A DNA stretch of 64,000 bases from Microvirga calopogonii. GTDB lineage: Bacteria; Pseudomonadota; Alphaproteobacteria; Rhizobiales; Beijerinckiaceae. Of the stretch, positions 37,101-44,518 are shown one piece after another. The translations under genes were made by a program, and so were the position numbers. Numbering within the stretch: position 1 is the first letter of the stretch; every line of letters begins with the position of its first letter. The stretch spans positions 1,747 through 65,746 of the forward strand of contig NZ_QDGA01000008.1 in assembly GCF_003347665.1 (NCBI RefSeq), written 5' to 3'. The notes beneath the pieces were generated by a model that had not been told where the DNA came from, searched no databases, and saw nothing but the letters and a program-made list of their open reading frames with translations.

Positions 37101-40100
37101 ACGCCGCCTGAAGCCCCGGAGGTGAATACTGTCGTCGGGATTATGACACTAACCGACGATATGGCATATAGTTCACAAGTGATCGCCCAGGTTCATTCAA
37201 ATGATGATGGTCAGGGTGGATCGATTACTTATGAGCTTGAGAATCGGTTCGGACTTAAGTTCACCGTTCTGAACAGCGGTCGAATCATCTACACGGGCAA
37301 TACAGACTACGATGCGACGACCAACGGCCTCACAGTTGTGAACGCAGGCCAAGCCAACGAGGAGAAGTACTTCCTGCTCAGAGTGCGGGCAAAGGAGACA
37401 GTCACCGGCAATACGTCCGATTGGACTGAGGTCAAGGTTTACGTTCAGGACGTAAACGAGGCGCCGCAGGCGAGCTACACGCCGGTTGACGGGATCGTCG
37501 TGGGAACTCAAACGGGAATCGCCGTCGCGAACATCACGATCAGCGATCCGGACACTCGTCCGACCTTCCGCGACTTCCACTACAGGCTCGTCACGTCGCA
37601 GACGGATAGCAGCACCTACGCGGGCACCGATTTCCGCGTCGATGCGAGCGGCAACATTGTCGTGAACGGTGCGCTGACCGCCGGAAACAAGACGCTCTAC
37701 GTCGAGATTTCCGATGGCGTCGGTGCAGCCGCCAATACGTTCATCCAGGCTGTGACGGTCAATGTCGGGGATGGCAACATCGCGCCGGTGATCGTTGTCG
37801 ACGCCGGCGGTACGACGGAATGGGGACCCATCGGCGATACCTCGACGGTTCAGCCGTTCCATGATGTGTCCTTCCAGGATGACGACTTTGAACCGGGCGA
37901 CGTCGTTACGGTGTTCATCAGCCTCGACGGCGCCAATGGCATCTTCACCAGTGCCTTGGACTTGGGCGTGCAGGGGGTCGATTATGTCTATGACCCATTG
38001 AGCGATCCATACACGTTCATGGTCAGGGGATCGCTCAGTTGGGTGAACCAGATCGTCAAGCAGCTGACCTTCAATCCGACGGATCAGTATGTGGGATCGC
38101 AGAACAGGATAACGCAGTTCGCCATCAGCATGACTGACGGTGACGGTGTCTCGGCTAATCCGCTGACGGTCACCGTCGAAGATACGCCTGCCAACGTTGC
38201 GCCGACGCTGACGATTGACAACGATGCCGAGCACTTCGCTGTTTTGGATAATGGCCAAGGCAGCGCCGGTGTGGTGAAACCCTTCATCGGTCTTGATCTC
38301 GACGACAGTGAGAACAACACCATTTTCCTGAAGGTGACGTTCGACGGCGACAACGGAACCCTTGGAATCCCGTCGACCTCGGGCACTGGAGTGACCGTCG
38401 GGCACACCAATCCCAATTCGCAGGGTTTCGTGACCTACACCTTCAGCGGCAAGGCAGCTGACCTCGAAGCCTTCCTGGACGCCGTCACCTTCGATGCGTC
38501 CAACAACTCCGCCGCCGGCGGGCTGGTCACGACGACATTCACCTTCGCCTTGACGGATGGCCTGCATCCGCTTGCCAATGCGCCGGAATCGGTGACGGTC
38601 GTGACGGAGTCGAGCGCCAACGGACGCCCGACCATCACCTTCGCCGAAGGCACGAGGGAGACGAATGCCACGGATAATGGTCTGTCGGTTTATCCTTTCC
38701 GCGGCATCGATGTCGGAGATCCGGAGAGCAACCAGCTTACCGTCAAGATCTCGTTCCTGGTGGGCCGAGGAGGCCTCATCGACCAGGATGGCAACACTCT
38801 TCTCGGCAACGAGACGGAGATGCCTGGGCGGGTGACCTACACGTTCTTCGGCACTCCCGATGCTCTTGATGTCCTCTTGCGTGGCCTTCGGTTCAACCCC
38901 ACGAACGATCAACCCGGTGACACGCAGATCACGGTCTCCGTCAGCGATGCGTGGCACCTACCGACCTCGGAAAGCGTCACGGTTCACACGTCCCACGGGG
39001 ACGACAGTGGGAATCACGCGCCCACCATCGATATCGTACTTGGGACGGAGACAACCCAGGCGACGAGCGACGGTCCGGCGGTATATCCCTTCCGGGGGGT
39101 CGATATCGCGGACGCGGAAAATGATGTTCTGACGCTCACGATCTCTGTCGCTCTGGGCACTGGCAGCCTCACAGGTGCAGGCCTTCCCGCGCCGTCGATA
39201 GGAGGAAACGGTTTCTCAACCTACATCCTCACCGGTACGGCTGACGCACTGAACGCGATCCTGCACGGCATCTCGTTCAATCCGGCGGATGGTCAGACGA
39301 GCACGGATCCGATCACGACCAGCTTCTCGATCTCGGTACAGGATGCAAATCACGCCCCTGTGACGGATTCGGTGGATGTTGTGACCTCCCAGGGTGGTCA
39401 GGGCACCACGAACCTTCCACCCGTCATCGATATTGCGGCCGGCACGGAGACGACCGATGCAACCGACAATGGATCGGCAGTCTATCTTTTCCGTGGCGTC
39501 GATATCATCGAGCAGGATAACGACTCGATTGTCCTGACCATCAAGTTCAACGAGGCGGACGGTCAGCTGTCCGGCTTCGGCTCGCGACAGGTCATCACGT
39601 CGCTCGTGAACGGCATCCGGACTTACATCGTCACCGGTACCCAAGATGAACTAGACGCGTTCCTGCACGACCTCGCGTTCAATCCAGCCAACGATCTGGC
39701 GCTGAACGCATCAAGTGGCGTAGACACGATCTTCGACATTTCGGTCCAGGACGCGTTCCATCCGCCGTACCCGGCGCAGGTGACGGTGCATACGAGGCAC
39801 GGCACGGATGCGGCCAACGCGCAACCGACCGTGGCGTTCTTCCCCGGAACGCAGGTCACGCCGGCGACCGATGACGGCCCGGCCGTGGCTCCCTTCCGCG
39901 GTATCGATCTGACGGATACCGACAACGATCTCCTGGTCGTCAAGGTTTCCTTCGATTCCGACTTGGGAACCCTGACCGGTTGGGAAGTCGATCCGGACGT
40001 GGTGCTGACCTATGCGGGCAGCATCGCCACGTTCACCTTCACCGGGAGGGCGGACGAGATTGAGAGCATCCTGCAGGCTCTCCGCTACGATCCTGATCAG

Positions 40101-40946
40101 GATACTCCTGCTCACCACACGGTGGGTCAGCATGTCATCACGATCTCGGTCCAGGACGCGACCCACCCGTCGGTCACCACCACGGCCACGGTGAACGTGA
40201 CCGATGGAGGCTCGGCGGGCGACGTGAACAACAATCCGTCCGCTCCGGCTTGGTCGGGCCCTGCACCATCCATCCTCGAGACGGCTTCGGCTGGATCCCC
40301 GGTCGGCACCCTGAACGCTTCGGACCAGGATACGGGCGACACGGTCACGATCGGGTTCTGGTACAACAACGCCTTGCATCAGGTCAGCCAGGACAATCGG
40401 TTCCTGATCGACAATGGCGTGGTGAAGGTGCTCAACGCGGCTGTCGATCAGAACAGCGACTTGTACTATGTCGTGCGGTCGGTCGATACCCACGGCGGCT
40501 TCGCCCAGAGCACCATTTCCATCCACGTGGATGATGTGGACGGCAACCAGGCACCTATCGTGGACGGCGTCAGCAACGGCAGCGGGGCGCCGGCTCTGAC
40601 GATCGGCTTCCTGGAAACGCTTCAGGCCACCCAGCTCGGTGGCGCAGATCGTCGCGCACGACGACGGCAGACCGGCCGATCTGCGGTACTACTGGGACTA
40701 TACGGGTACCCTGTTCACCCTCGACCAGAGCACCGGCCAGATCACGCTGACGGGAGCACTCGACTTCGAGACCCAGACCACGCTCAGCTGGACCTTCAAC
40801 GTCTGGGCGAAGGACCAGCAGGGCAACAGCAGCGGCCTCGAGTCGGTTCACAAGGCCATCACGATCAATCTGGAGGACGTCAACGAGGCGCCGACAGCGG
40901 TGACATTCGGGACGTTTGCGACGCTCCGGGTCGGAGATCAGGATGA
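31194..40946 (+). CDS. Giant cadherin-like/RTX adhesin, N-terminal and repeat part (frameshifted)
   Basis: Begins MNKPVFDKVTGKPVKVSNAI at ATG 31194 and stays open for 3250 codons; the last ~100 are out of frame. The true frame continues from about 40640 in the next entry, giving ~3600 aa. No Sec signal, as expected for type I secretion. Residues ~160-480 are cadherin-like modules. Then come 14 units of ~100-130 aa carrying the pattern ATDNGxAVxPFRGIDLxDxE, in two blocks (~485-1520 and ~2195-3010), separated by cadherin-like modules and a duplicated ~225-aa pair (36450-37770). Likely a calcium-stiffened surface adhesin. The minus-strand frames over it are shadows. Confidence 0.85.
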   Translation: MNKPVFDKVTGKPVKVSNAIDETFPGNAGRTEAAKPALDFMTDELDGRRSIVVDAAPVTTSSSWGHATSSIGEASSSAPAPVPGASSAIDDGNGDFLAVSDATFDFASSQSDGALFPQQDKAAGTLISSGDEEKVVVGEASDAASTASFEAYPAQVGLLAIEEPETDPPTDLRFTGSTTISESIGLGTRLGRLLANDVSSYSFSGGNAGIGVKSFSAGTWDLYVKDPSLLNYENLGPDKTFSVTVRATDKWGNPSEPLIVTFTITDAPEPPTDLSLSISEIDENSPLGTFAGNLSGTSNEGGPLEWMLIDPAGQATFRIVNNGTNNAYLEVINPAALDYENYADHNFSFQMRAKSVDGATVAFKTFTLRLNDKNDAPRNLQVRGNSFLGSIDETNQAGTVLASISVVDELADKPNLQFTMSGLGAQYFDFSSTNGYITGLKLKQGAHIDLAEHPNGIPVTVTVYDPSTNTTLQQSVTFGIWNINEKPEIHVAPGTERTISSSNDAIAMPFTGVTLFDPDDLDAPQLPQVLTLTIAFNKNYGDLTNADAAVDVITGDTWKYYKFQGTAEALQYVLQHLGYNPADGQATSTHFDILLSDGFETVANQQIHVDAALNHAPTLTIDSGEELVYMSDDGPAMRAFELIWVGDADGDDLTLTISFLKANGALGIPNGVAFDLADGGTTRTYTFHGSATFLEDLLSQLTWNQTDGVLSNTRFTLTLSDGNTTVTNNMREVVINAAPTIDFADGTRSTAAVDNGNPVKPFRGIDLNDRENDWLTVTISFTEDHGVLAGATGATTFSDPMTGLKYYVFHGRANDLDAILRNVTFDPRNGFANTTPFHISVEDATHTPILDEVQVITSTASGNTNAAPTITVAGSGVTPATDTGAPVSPFAGVTLFDAVNDALTVTVSFDPLHGFLLNSPVNGISDGHILTYTFRGTYADVQNILQGLKFDPLDGQANETVFKITVKDNSHQAITNSQIKVVTEIAGGAGSNHAPDLYVVEGLKTVPATDTGTPVNPFVGVRLTDQDGDTLTVTLAFTNSHGALGNLDTTSPLYSGTTLNGDLRTYFFQGTASELQSLLQGLSFNPTDGVANTTQFSITAKDALHQAVENHDIRVETSVSGGAGTNLAPTIRIVGEATTYAQDNGAAVYPFMAVRLNDTENDWLTVTVTFQDTRGVLGNAEFGTSVLDPISGFRTYTFTGRAGFVEGLLHNLTFNPTDNSASNGNITTGFTITVKDEQHQAVGNNAIQVVTQHGSGTNMAPWISVAGTGVTNATDTGAPVKPFANASTTVDLFDYEDNWLTLTVSFRRADGELRNTSAANGISDLGEIRTYIFSGRAEDLETILNNLTFDPTDGVANTTTFTLGLQDGYHEPVTNRQVQVVTSLGTSTTNTPPRITVDPLKTTWNIADIQTTKPFDGIDLVDDQNDDLTVTASFLDARGALSMAAITGVTITDNGASNPGGIRSFTLGGKADNIEQVLKLAIFDPADGTTNSTRFTISVKDATHQAVSNQDIVVNSTVASAPSAPTWDNGQLEASIPENSTGVLPFHLTATDPNGDPIHYVAVAMPGDDNAYFVIAPDGQISVASTQTLDFENKSTYTIYVRAVDTNGNEGIVQQLKINLLDKNEALTNATFNVVSSIAENAPPITTVVATVASVDDPDLPGPNENFVFSLVQSNGQPYTGPFQINAATGQITVSGTLPDVSTPTPMTLWVKIADHGGVSDASGASFNIIRPITFTINPVDVIGTKPTDPTIVNNFVGPLTDDAWDEMGVARVHSDAPSGHAVTYELENTYGNLFTVDSDGSVFFSGTVNYETAAGVTVVNAGQATEQKYFLLRIRAKDTVTGEYSQNYTDMKVYINDVNEVPEASYTPVSGVVVGAGDGTRVASIAISDPDTRPTFRDFHYQLVTDATGNTAYTGTDFGVDVNGNIVVNGALTAGTKTLFVKITDGIGTGANTIIQSVTIQIGNAAPNTPPEAPEVNTVVGIMTLTDDMAYSSQVIAQVHSNDDGQGGSITYELENRFGLKFTVLNSGRIIYTGNTDYDATTNGLTVVNAGQANEEKYFLLRVRAKETVTGNTSDWTEVKVYVQDVNEAPQASYTPVDGIVVGTQTGIAVANITISDPDTRPTFRDFHYRLVTSQTDSSTYAGTDFRVDASGNIVVNGALTAGNKTLYVEISDGVGAAANTFIQAVTVNVGDGNIAPVIVVDAGGTTEWGPIGDTSTVQPFHDVSFQDDDFEPGDVVTVFISLDGANGIFTSALDLGVQGVDYVYDPLSDPYTFMVRGSLSWVNQIVKQLTFNPTDQYVGSQNRITQFAISMTDGDGVSANPLTVTVEDTPANVAPTLTIDNDAEHFAVLDNGQGSAGVVKPFIGLDLDDSENNTIFLKVTFDGDNGTLGIPSTSGTGVTVGHTNPNSQGFVTYTFSGKAADLEAFLDAVTFDASNNSAAGGLVTTTFTFALTDGLHPLANAPESVTVVTESSANGRPTITFAEGTRETNATDNGLSVYPFRGIDVGDPESNQLTVKISFLVGRGGLIDQDGNTLLGNETEMPGRVTYTFFGTPDALDVLLRGLRFNPTNDQPGDTQITVSVSDAWHLPTSESVTVHTSHGDDSGNHAPTIDIVLGTETTQATSDGPAVYPFRGVDIADAENDVLTLTISVALGTGSLTGAGLPAPSIGGNGFSTYILTGTADALNAILHGISFNPADGQTSTDPITTSFSISVQDANHAPVTDSVDVVTSQGGQGTTNLPPVIDIAAGTETTDATDNGSAVYLFRGVDIIEQDNDSIVLTIKFNEADGQLSGFGSRQVITSLVNGIRTYIVTGTQDELDAFLHDLAFNPANDLALNASSGVDTIFDISVQDAFHPPYPAQVTVHTRHGTDAANAQPTVAFFPGTQVTPATDDGPAVAPFRGIDLTDTDNDLLVVKVSFDSDLGTLTGWEVDPDVVLTYAGSIATFTFTGRADEIESILQALRYDPDQDTPAHHTVGQHVITISVQDATHPSVTTTATVNVTDGGSAGDVNNNPSAPAWSGPAPSILETASAGSPVGTLNASDQDTGDTVTIGFWYNNALHQVSQDNRFLIDNGVVKVLNAAVDQNSDLYYVVRSVDTHGGFAQSTISIHVDDVDGNQAPIVDGVSNGSGAPALTIGFLETLQATQLGGADRRARRRQTGRSAVLLGLYGYPVHPRPEHRPDHADGSTRLRDPDHAQLDLQRLGEGPAGQQQRPRVGSQGHHDQSGGRQRGADSGDIRDVCDAPGRRSG

Positions 40947-42021
40947 CACTGGTCTTGTCGTTGTTGGTTCAAACGATCCTGACGTGCTGAACGATCAGTT
41001 CCGGATAAACCACTACAAGTTCCTGGTGAACGGTAGCCTGAGCCTCACGAGCGCGGACGGTCTGTTCGAGATCGATGAAGCTTCGGGTCAGGTGCGCCTG
41101 ACACGCGCCCTCGTCGACACGGACGCGAACACCAGTCACAGCTTCACTGTCGTAGCCTACGATGCGGCTCATCCCGAGCTTCAGGTGGCGTCGGCAGAGC
41201 AGACCGTGACGATTGCACCCCGCACGATGACGGATCCGACGGAGTTCCATCTGACGGATAACGTGATCGGTGAGTTCCCGGGACCGGATACGGTGATAGG
41301 CGACTTTGAGACCGATGTGGCTGGAGACTACGTCTACAAGATCGTTCTGGAAGACGGGACGCTTGTGGACAGCGACGGTCACTTCAAGATCGAAGGCGGG
41401 CAGTTGCTGAACGACACTCGTGTGGGGATCGATTACGAAGCCACGCCGGATTACCTCGTGACCGTGCGGATGATGAGAGTGGATGCCACCGATCCCGACG
41501 ATTGGCATCTGGACCAGCAGCTCACCATCACAGTGCTCGATACCTTTGGGGAAACCACGACGGGTCTGGCGGGTAACGATCTGATCCTTGGGGATCTAGG
41601 CAACGACGTCCTGAGTGGTGGTGGTGGCGGCAACGACACGCTCTCGGGCGGAGCCGGGCGCGACCAGCTGACGGGCGGAGCGGGCGACGACGTCTTCGTG
41701 TTCGACCGGCCGGCAAGCTTGACGAACCGCGACGTGATCGTGGACTTCAAGGCCCAGGGCGCAGACCAGATCCGGCTCAGCGCTTCCGTGTTTAACCTAG
41801 GCGCCACACTGGGTGACCTGCTGGACAGCCAGTTCATAGTGGGCACCGAGGCGACCACGCGTCAGCAGCGGATCATCTACGACACCTCGGGCTCGGTGGG
41901 GCGGCTCTACTACGACCGGGACGGCAGCGCGACGACCTTCAGCAAGGTCGAGATCCTCAGCTTCCGGGCGCCTTTCCACAAGCCGGTACTCACCCTCGCC
42001 GACTTCGACATCATCGCGTAA
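40639..42021 (+). CDS. C-terminal part of the giant RTX adhesin (after frameshift)
   Basis: The correct frame from ~40640: VAQIVAHDDGRPADLRYYWD continues the cadherin-like pattern of the preceding frame (TGTLFTLDQSTGQITLTGAL). Three more cadherin-like modules follow. RTX nonapeptides appear at ~41560-41700 (GLAGNDLILGDLGND, GGGNDTLSGGAGRDQLTGGA), then a C-terminal block, VFVFDRPASLTNRDVIVDFK and RLYYDRDGSATTF, the usual type I secretion region. It is not an independent gene: GTG 40639 has no ribosome-binding site, and one base fewer in CTCGGTGG restores the join. Confidence 0.82.
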   Translation: MAQIVAHDDGRPADLRYYWDYTGTLFTLDQSTGQITLTGALDFETQTTLSWTFNVWAKDQQGNSSGLESVHKAITINLEDVNEAPTAVTFGTFATLRVGDQDDTGLVVVGSNDPDVLNDQFRINHYKFLVNGSLSLTSADGLFEIDEASGQVRLTRALVDTDANTSHSFTVVAYDAAHPELQVASAEQTVTIAPRTMTDPTEFHLTDNVIGEFPGPDTVIGDFETDVAGDYVYKIVLEDGTLVDSDGHFKIEGGQLLNDTRVGIDYEATPDYLVTVRMMRVDATDPDDWHLDQQLTITVLDTFGETTTGLAGNDLILGDLGNDVLSGGGGGNDTLSGGAGRDQLTGGAGDDVFVFDRPASLTNRDVIVDFKAQGADQIRLSASVFNLGATLGDLLDSQFIVGTEATTRQQRIIYDTSGSVGRLYYDRDGSATTFSKVEILSFRAPFHKPVLTLADFDIIA

Positions 42022-42032
42022 CGGAAAAACGT

Positions 42033-42068
42033 AACGGGAGGCAGGTTTTTACTAGACCACCTCCCGTT
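42033..42068 (+). terminator. Hairpin between the two RTX genes
   Basis: Arms AACGGGAGG (42033-42041) and CCTCCCGTT (42060-42068) with an 18-nt loop, 12 bases after the first RTX stop. There is no long T-run after it, so it may terminate weakly or stabilise the transcript. Confidence 0.55.
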
Positions 42069-42115
42069 TATAACGATATAACGATTAAAACCTCTATTCT
42101 TGGGGACTCAGGACC

Positions 42116-44518
42116 ATGGCTACATATACTTTGCGTGTCGCAGCGATTCCGGGAATTTCAACCCAACCGGGCAGCGCGACCAGCCTTCAATTCAGCGAAA
42201 ACATCACGTCTGGGACCGTTATCGGTAAGTTGATCCCTGATTCGGCCAATTCAGGCATGATTGCGGCTTGGAACGCTGACAAAGGTGCTGCAGGCTTAGC
42301 CTTCAATGAAGTCGTGGATGTCGCCAATGGCGTCGATGGCAATAATGGAGATCGCTTCAAAATCATAAAGGCGACGATTGCCGATCCTGGTGGCCGCTGG
42401 GCTGTCGGCGATTGGATCGTGGTGATCGATCAGGCCGTGGATTCCGTAACCGGTGCGAGCAAATTCGACTATGAAGATGTCGAGAACCCGCTTGGGACCG
42501 GCATGCAGTTTCGGGGAACCGGCGGAACTCACACCTGGAATATCAACTACTCGACTTCATTAACTGACGTGAACGAGGCGCCGAAGAACGTCGTTCACAA
42601 CGGCGCTCCGGTTACAAGTGGCCAGCAGGGCGTCGTCGTTGGCGCCTTGAGCGCTTACGACGAGGATGACGCCTACTGGACCAACGATGCTGCGGTCATC
42701 ACCTACGCCGTTGATGCGGGCCTCAACAGCAACCTTTTCGAAATCGTCGCTGGCGCCGGTGGACCTACGTTGAAGGTGAAGGATGGCCAGGCACTGACCT
42801 ATGCAGGTGCGCCGAAAACCGATGCGACTGGCCATTATTACGAGGTCAATATCCGCGTCACCGACGGTGGCGGATATGTCGGCGGAGCCCAGAATCCGAC
42901 CGCGTCTCCCGCGCAGTCCCGCGTTGAGACCGTGAAGGTTTATGTGGCGCAGGGGAACCAGCCTCCTTCGCCCCCGAGCTACACGGGTACGCCGACGGTG
43001 GCCGAGAACGCGAGCTCGACCACGGTGGGCACGATCGTGACGGTGGGCGGCTCGACCGATCCGGAAGGGCAGGCGGTCACCTACGCGCTGTCGAGCACGG
43101 CGGGCGCCAATCCGGGCAACCGCTTCGTGGTGGCAGCAGACGGCAAGATCACCCTGGCGACGGGCATGACGCTGGACTACGAGGCGGCCGACCTGCAGAC
43201 GGACGCGAACGGCAAGTACTATGTCGTGAAGGTGGTGGCCAGCGACGGCCCCAACGTCTCGACGGATAAGGACGTAAAGATCTACGTCACGAACGTGAAT
43301 GAGGCGCCGGGGACGGCGACCTACACCTCGAACGGTGCGATCAACGAGACGGCGGCGAACAACACGCCGGTGGGCACGCTCGCCGCGACGGATCCGGACG
43401 GCACCACGCCGACCTTCAAGTTCGTCAACGCCCAGGCGGGCTCGAACGGGCTGATCAGCTCGGACGGCGCGTTCAAGATCGTGGGCGGCCAGATCCAGGT
43501 CAACGACGCGACCCAGATCCAGGTGACGACGGGCAGCAGCCGCACCTTCAGCTACCAGGTCGTGGCCACCGACGGCGCGCTCGACTCGGCCACGGCGACG
43601 ACGGTGGGCATCACGGTCAACAACGTCAACCAGGCGCCAACCGACCCGACGGCTGCTGCGACCATCAATGAGCGTTCCGGCAACGGTACGACCGTTCTTG
43701 CGATGGACGACTTCGATGACAACGGTGAGGCGATTTCCTACACCTTTGCCGTCGCACAGGATGCCGCTCATAAGATCAGCCTGGACGGAAAGTTCCGGAT
43801 CGAGGGCAACAAGATCGTTGTCAACGGCACGCTCTCGGAAGTGGCGCAGGACACGACCCTGCCGAACTATGCCATCGTCGCCGATGACAACTCGGGTGCG
43901 CCGAACGGGACCGTCACGGGCAACGTGTCCATCACCGTGAAGAACGTGCCGCTCCTGTCCATCGCTGCGGTCACCACCGGTCCTGTCACAGAAGGTGATG
44001 CCGGGACCGTCGATTATGTCTTCCGTGTGACCCGTGACTCCACGGGCAGTGGATCGTCGGTCAAGTGGACCGTCAGCGGTACCGGGATCAATGCTGATGA
44101 CTTCGAAGTCCTAAGCGACACCATTACCTTCAGTCCAACCGATACCTTCAAGGATATCGTCCTGAAGGTGAAGGCTGATCGGGTTGCGGAACTCAACGAG
44201 AACTTCACGGTCACTCTGTCTGATCTGCAAGGAGCGGACATCAACCCTGGCCAAGGCAGCGCGACGGGCTCGATCACCGATGATGACAATGCTCCAAGCT
44301 TCCTGATCCGTACTGGAGAGGATTCGCATAGCGGCAATGTCGGGACCGCCATCGCCAATGTCCTGGCAGGCGTCGACATCGAGGATCTCGACGGTGACGA
44401 GCTCACCCTGACCGTGTCGTTCCAGAACGTGAGGGGTGCGCTCACTGGGATGGTGACCGGTGGTGGCGTGACCGTCACTGACAATGGGGGGCTGGCGGCA
44501 CTCGCCAGTACACATTGA
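42116..44518 (+). CDS. Second RTX adhesin, N-terminal part (frameshifted)
   Basis: ATG 42116 behind TCAGGACC; begins MATYTLRVAAIPGISTQPGS. With the next entry it forms one ~1400-aa protein. Content: an N-terminal domain of ~150 residues; four or five cadherin-like modules (YEDVENPLG, VTNVNEAPGTATYTSNGAIN); a Calx-beta-like module (TTGPVTEGDAGTVDYVFRVT, ~620-725); and the start of one ATDNG/PFRGID-type unit also found in the larger neighbour. The frame breaks inside that unit, in a run of six G at 44486-44491, and stops soon after. Probably secreted by a type I system and surface-bound. Confidence 0.82.
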   Translation: MATYTLRVAAIPGISTQPGSATSLQFSENITSGTVIGKLIPDSANSGMIAAWNADKGAAGLAFNEVVDVANGVDGNNGDRFKIIKATIADPGGRWAVGDWIVVIDQAVDSVTGASKFDYEDVENPLGTGMQFRGTGGTHTWNINYSTSLTDVNEAPKNVVHNGAPVTSGQQGVVVGALSAYDEDDAYWTNDAAVITYAVDAGLNSNLFEIVAGAGGPTLKVKDGQALTYAGAPKTDATGHYYEVNIRVTDGGGYVGGAQNPTASPAQSRVETVKVYVAQGNQPPSPPSYTGTPTVAENASSTTVGTIVTVGGSTDPEGQAVTYALSSTAGANPGNRFVVAADGKITLATGMTLDYEAADLQTDANGKYYVVKVVASDGPNVSTDKDVKIYVTNVNEAPGTATYTSNGAINETAANNTPVGTLAATDPDGTTPTFKFVNAQAGSNGLISSDGAFKIVGGQIQVNDATQIQVTTGSSRTFSYQVVATDGALDSATATTVGITVNNVNQAPTDPTAAATINERSGNGTTVLAMDDFDDNGEAISYTFAVAQDAAHKISLDGKFRIEGNKIVVNGTLSEVAQDTTLPNYAIVADDNSGAPNGTVTGNVSITVKNVPLLSIAAVTTGPVTEGDAGTVDYVFRVTRDSTGSGSSVKWTVSGTGINADDFEVLSDTITFSPTDTFKDIVLKVKADRVAELNENFTVTLSDLQGADINPGQGSATGSITDDDNAPSFLIRTGEDSHSGNVGTAIANVLAGVDIEDLDGDELTLTVSFQNVRGALTGMVTGGGVTVTDNGGLAALASTH

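Noticed and set aside
37197-38957. 586-codon minus-strand frame across the RTX repeats
   Set aside because: Mirrors the tandem repeats of the adhesin and has no start signal or known domain.
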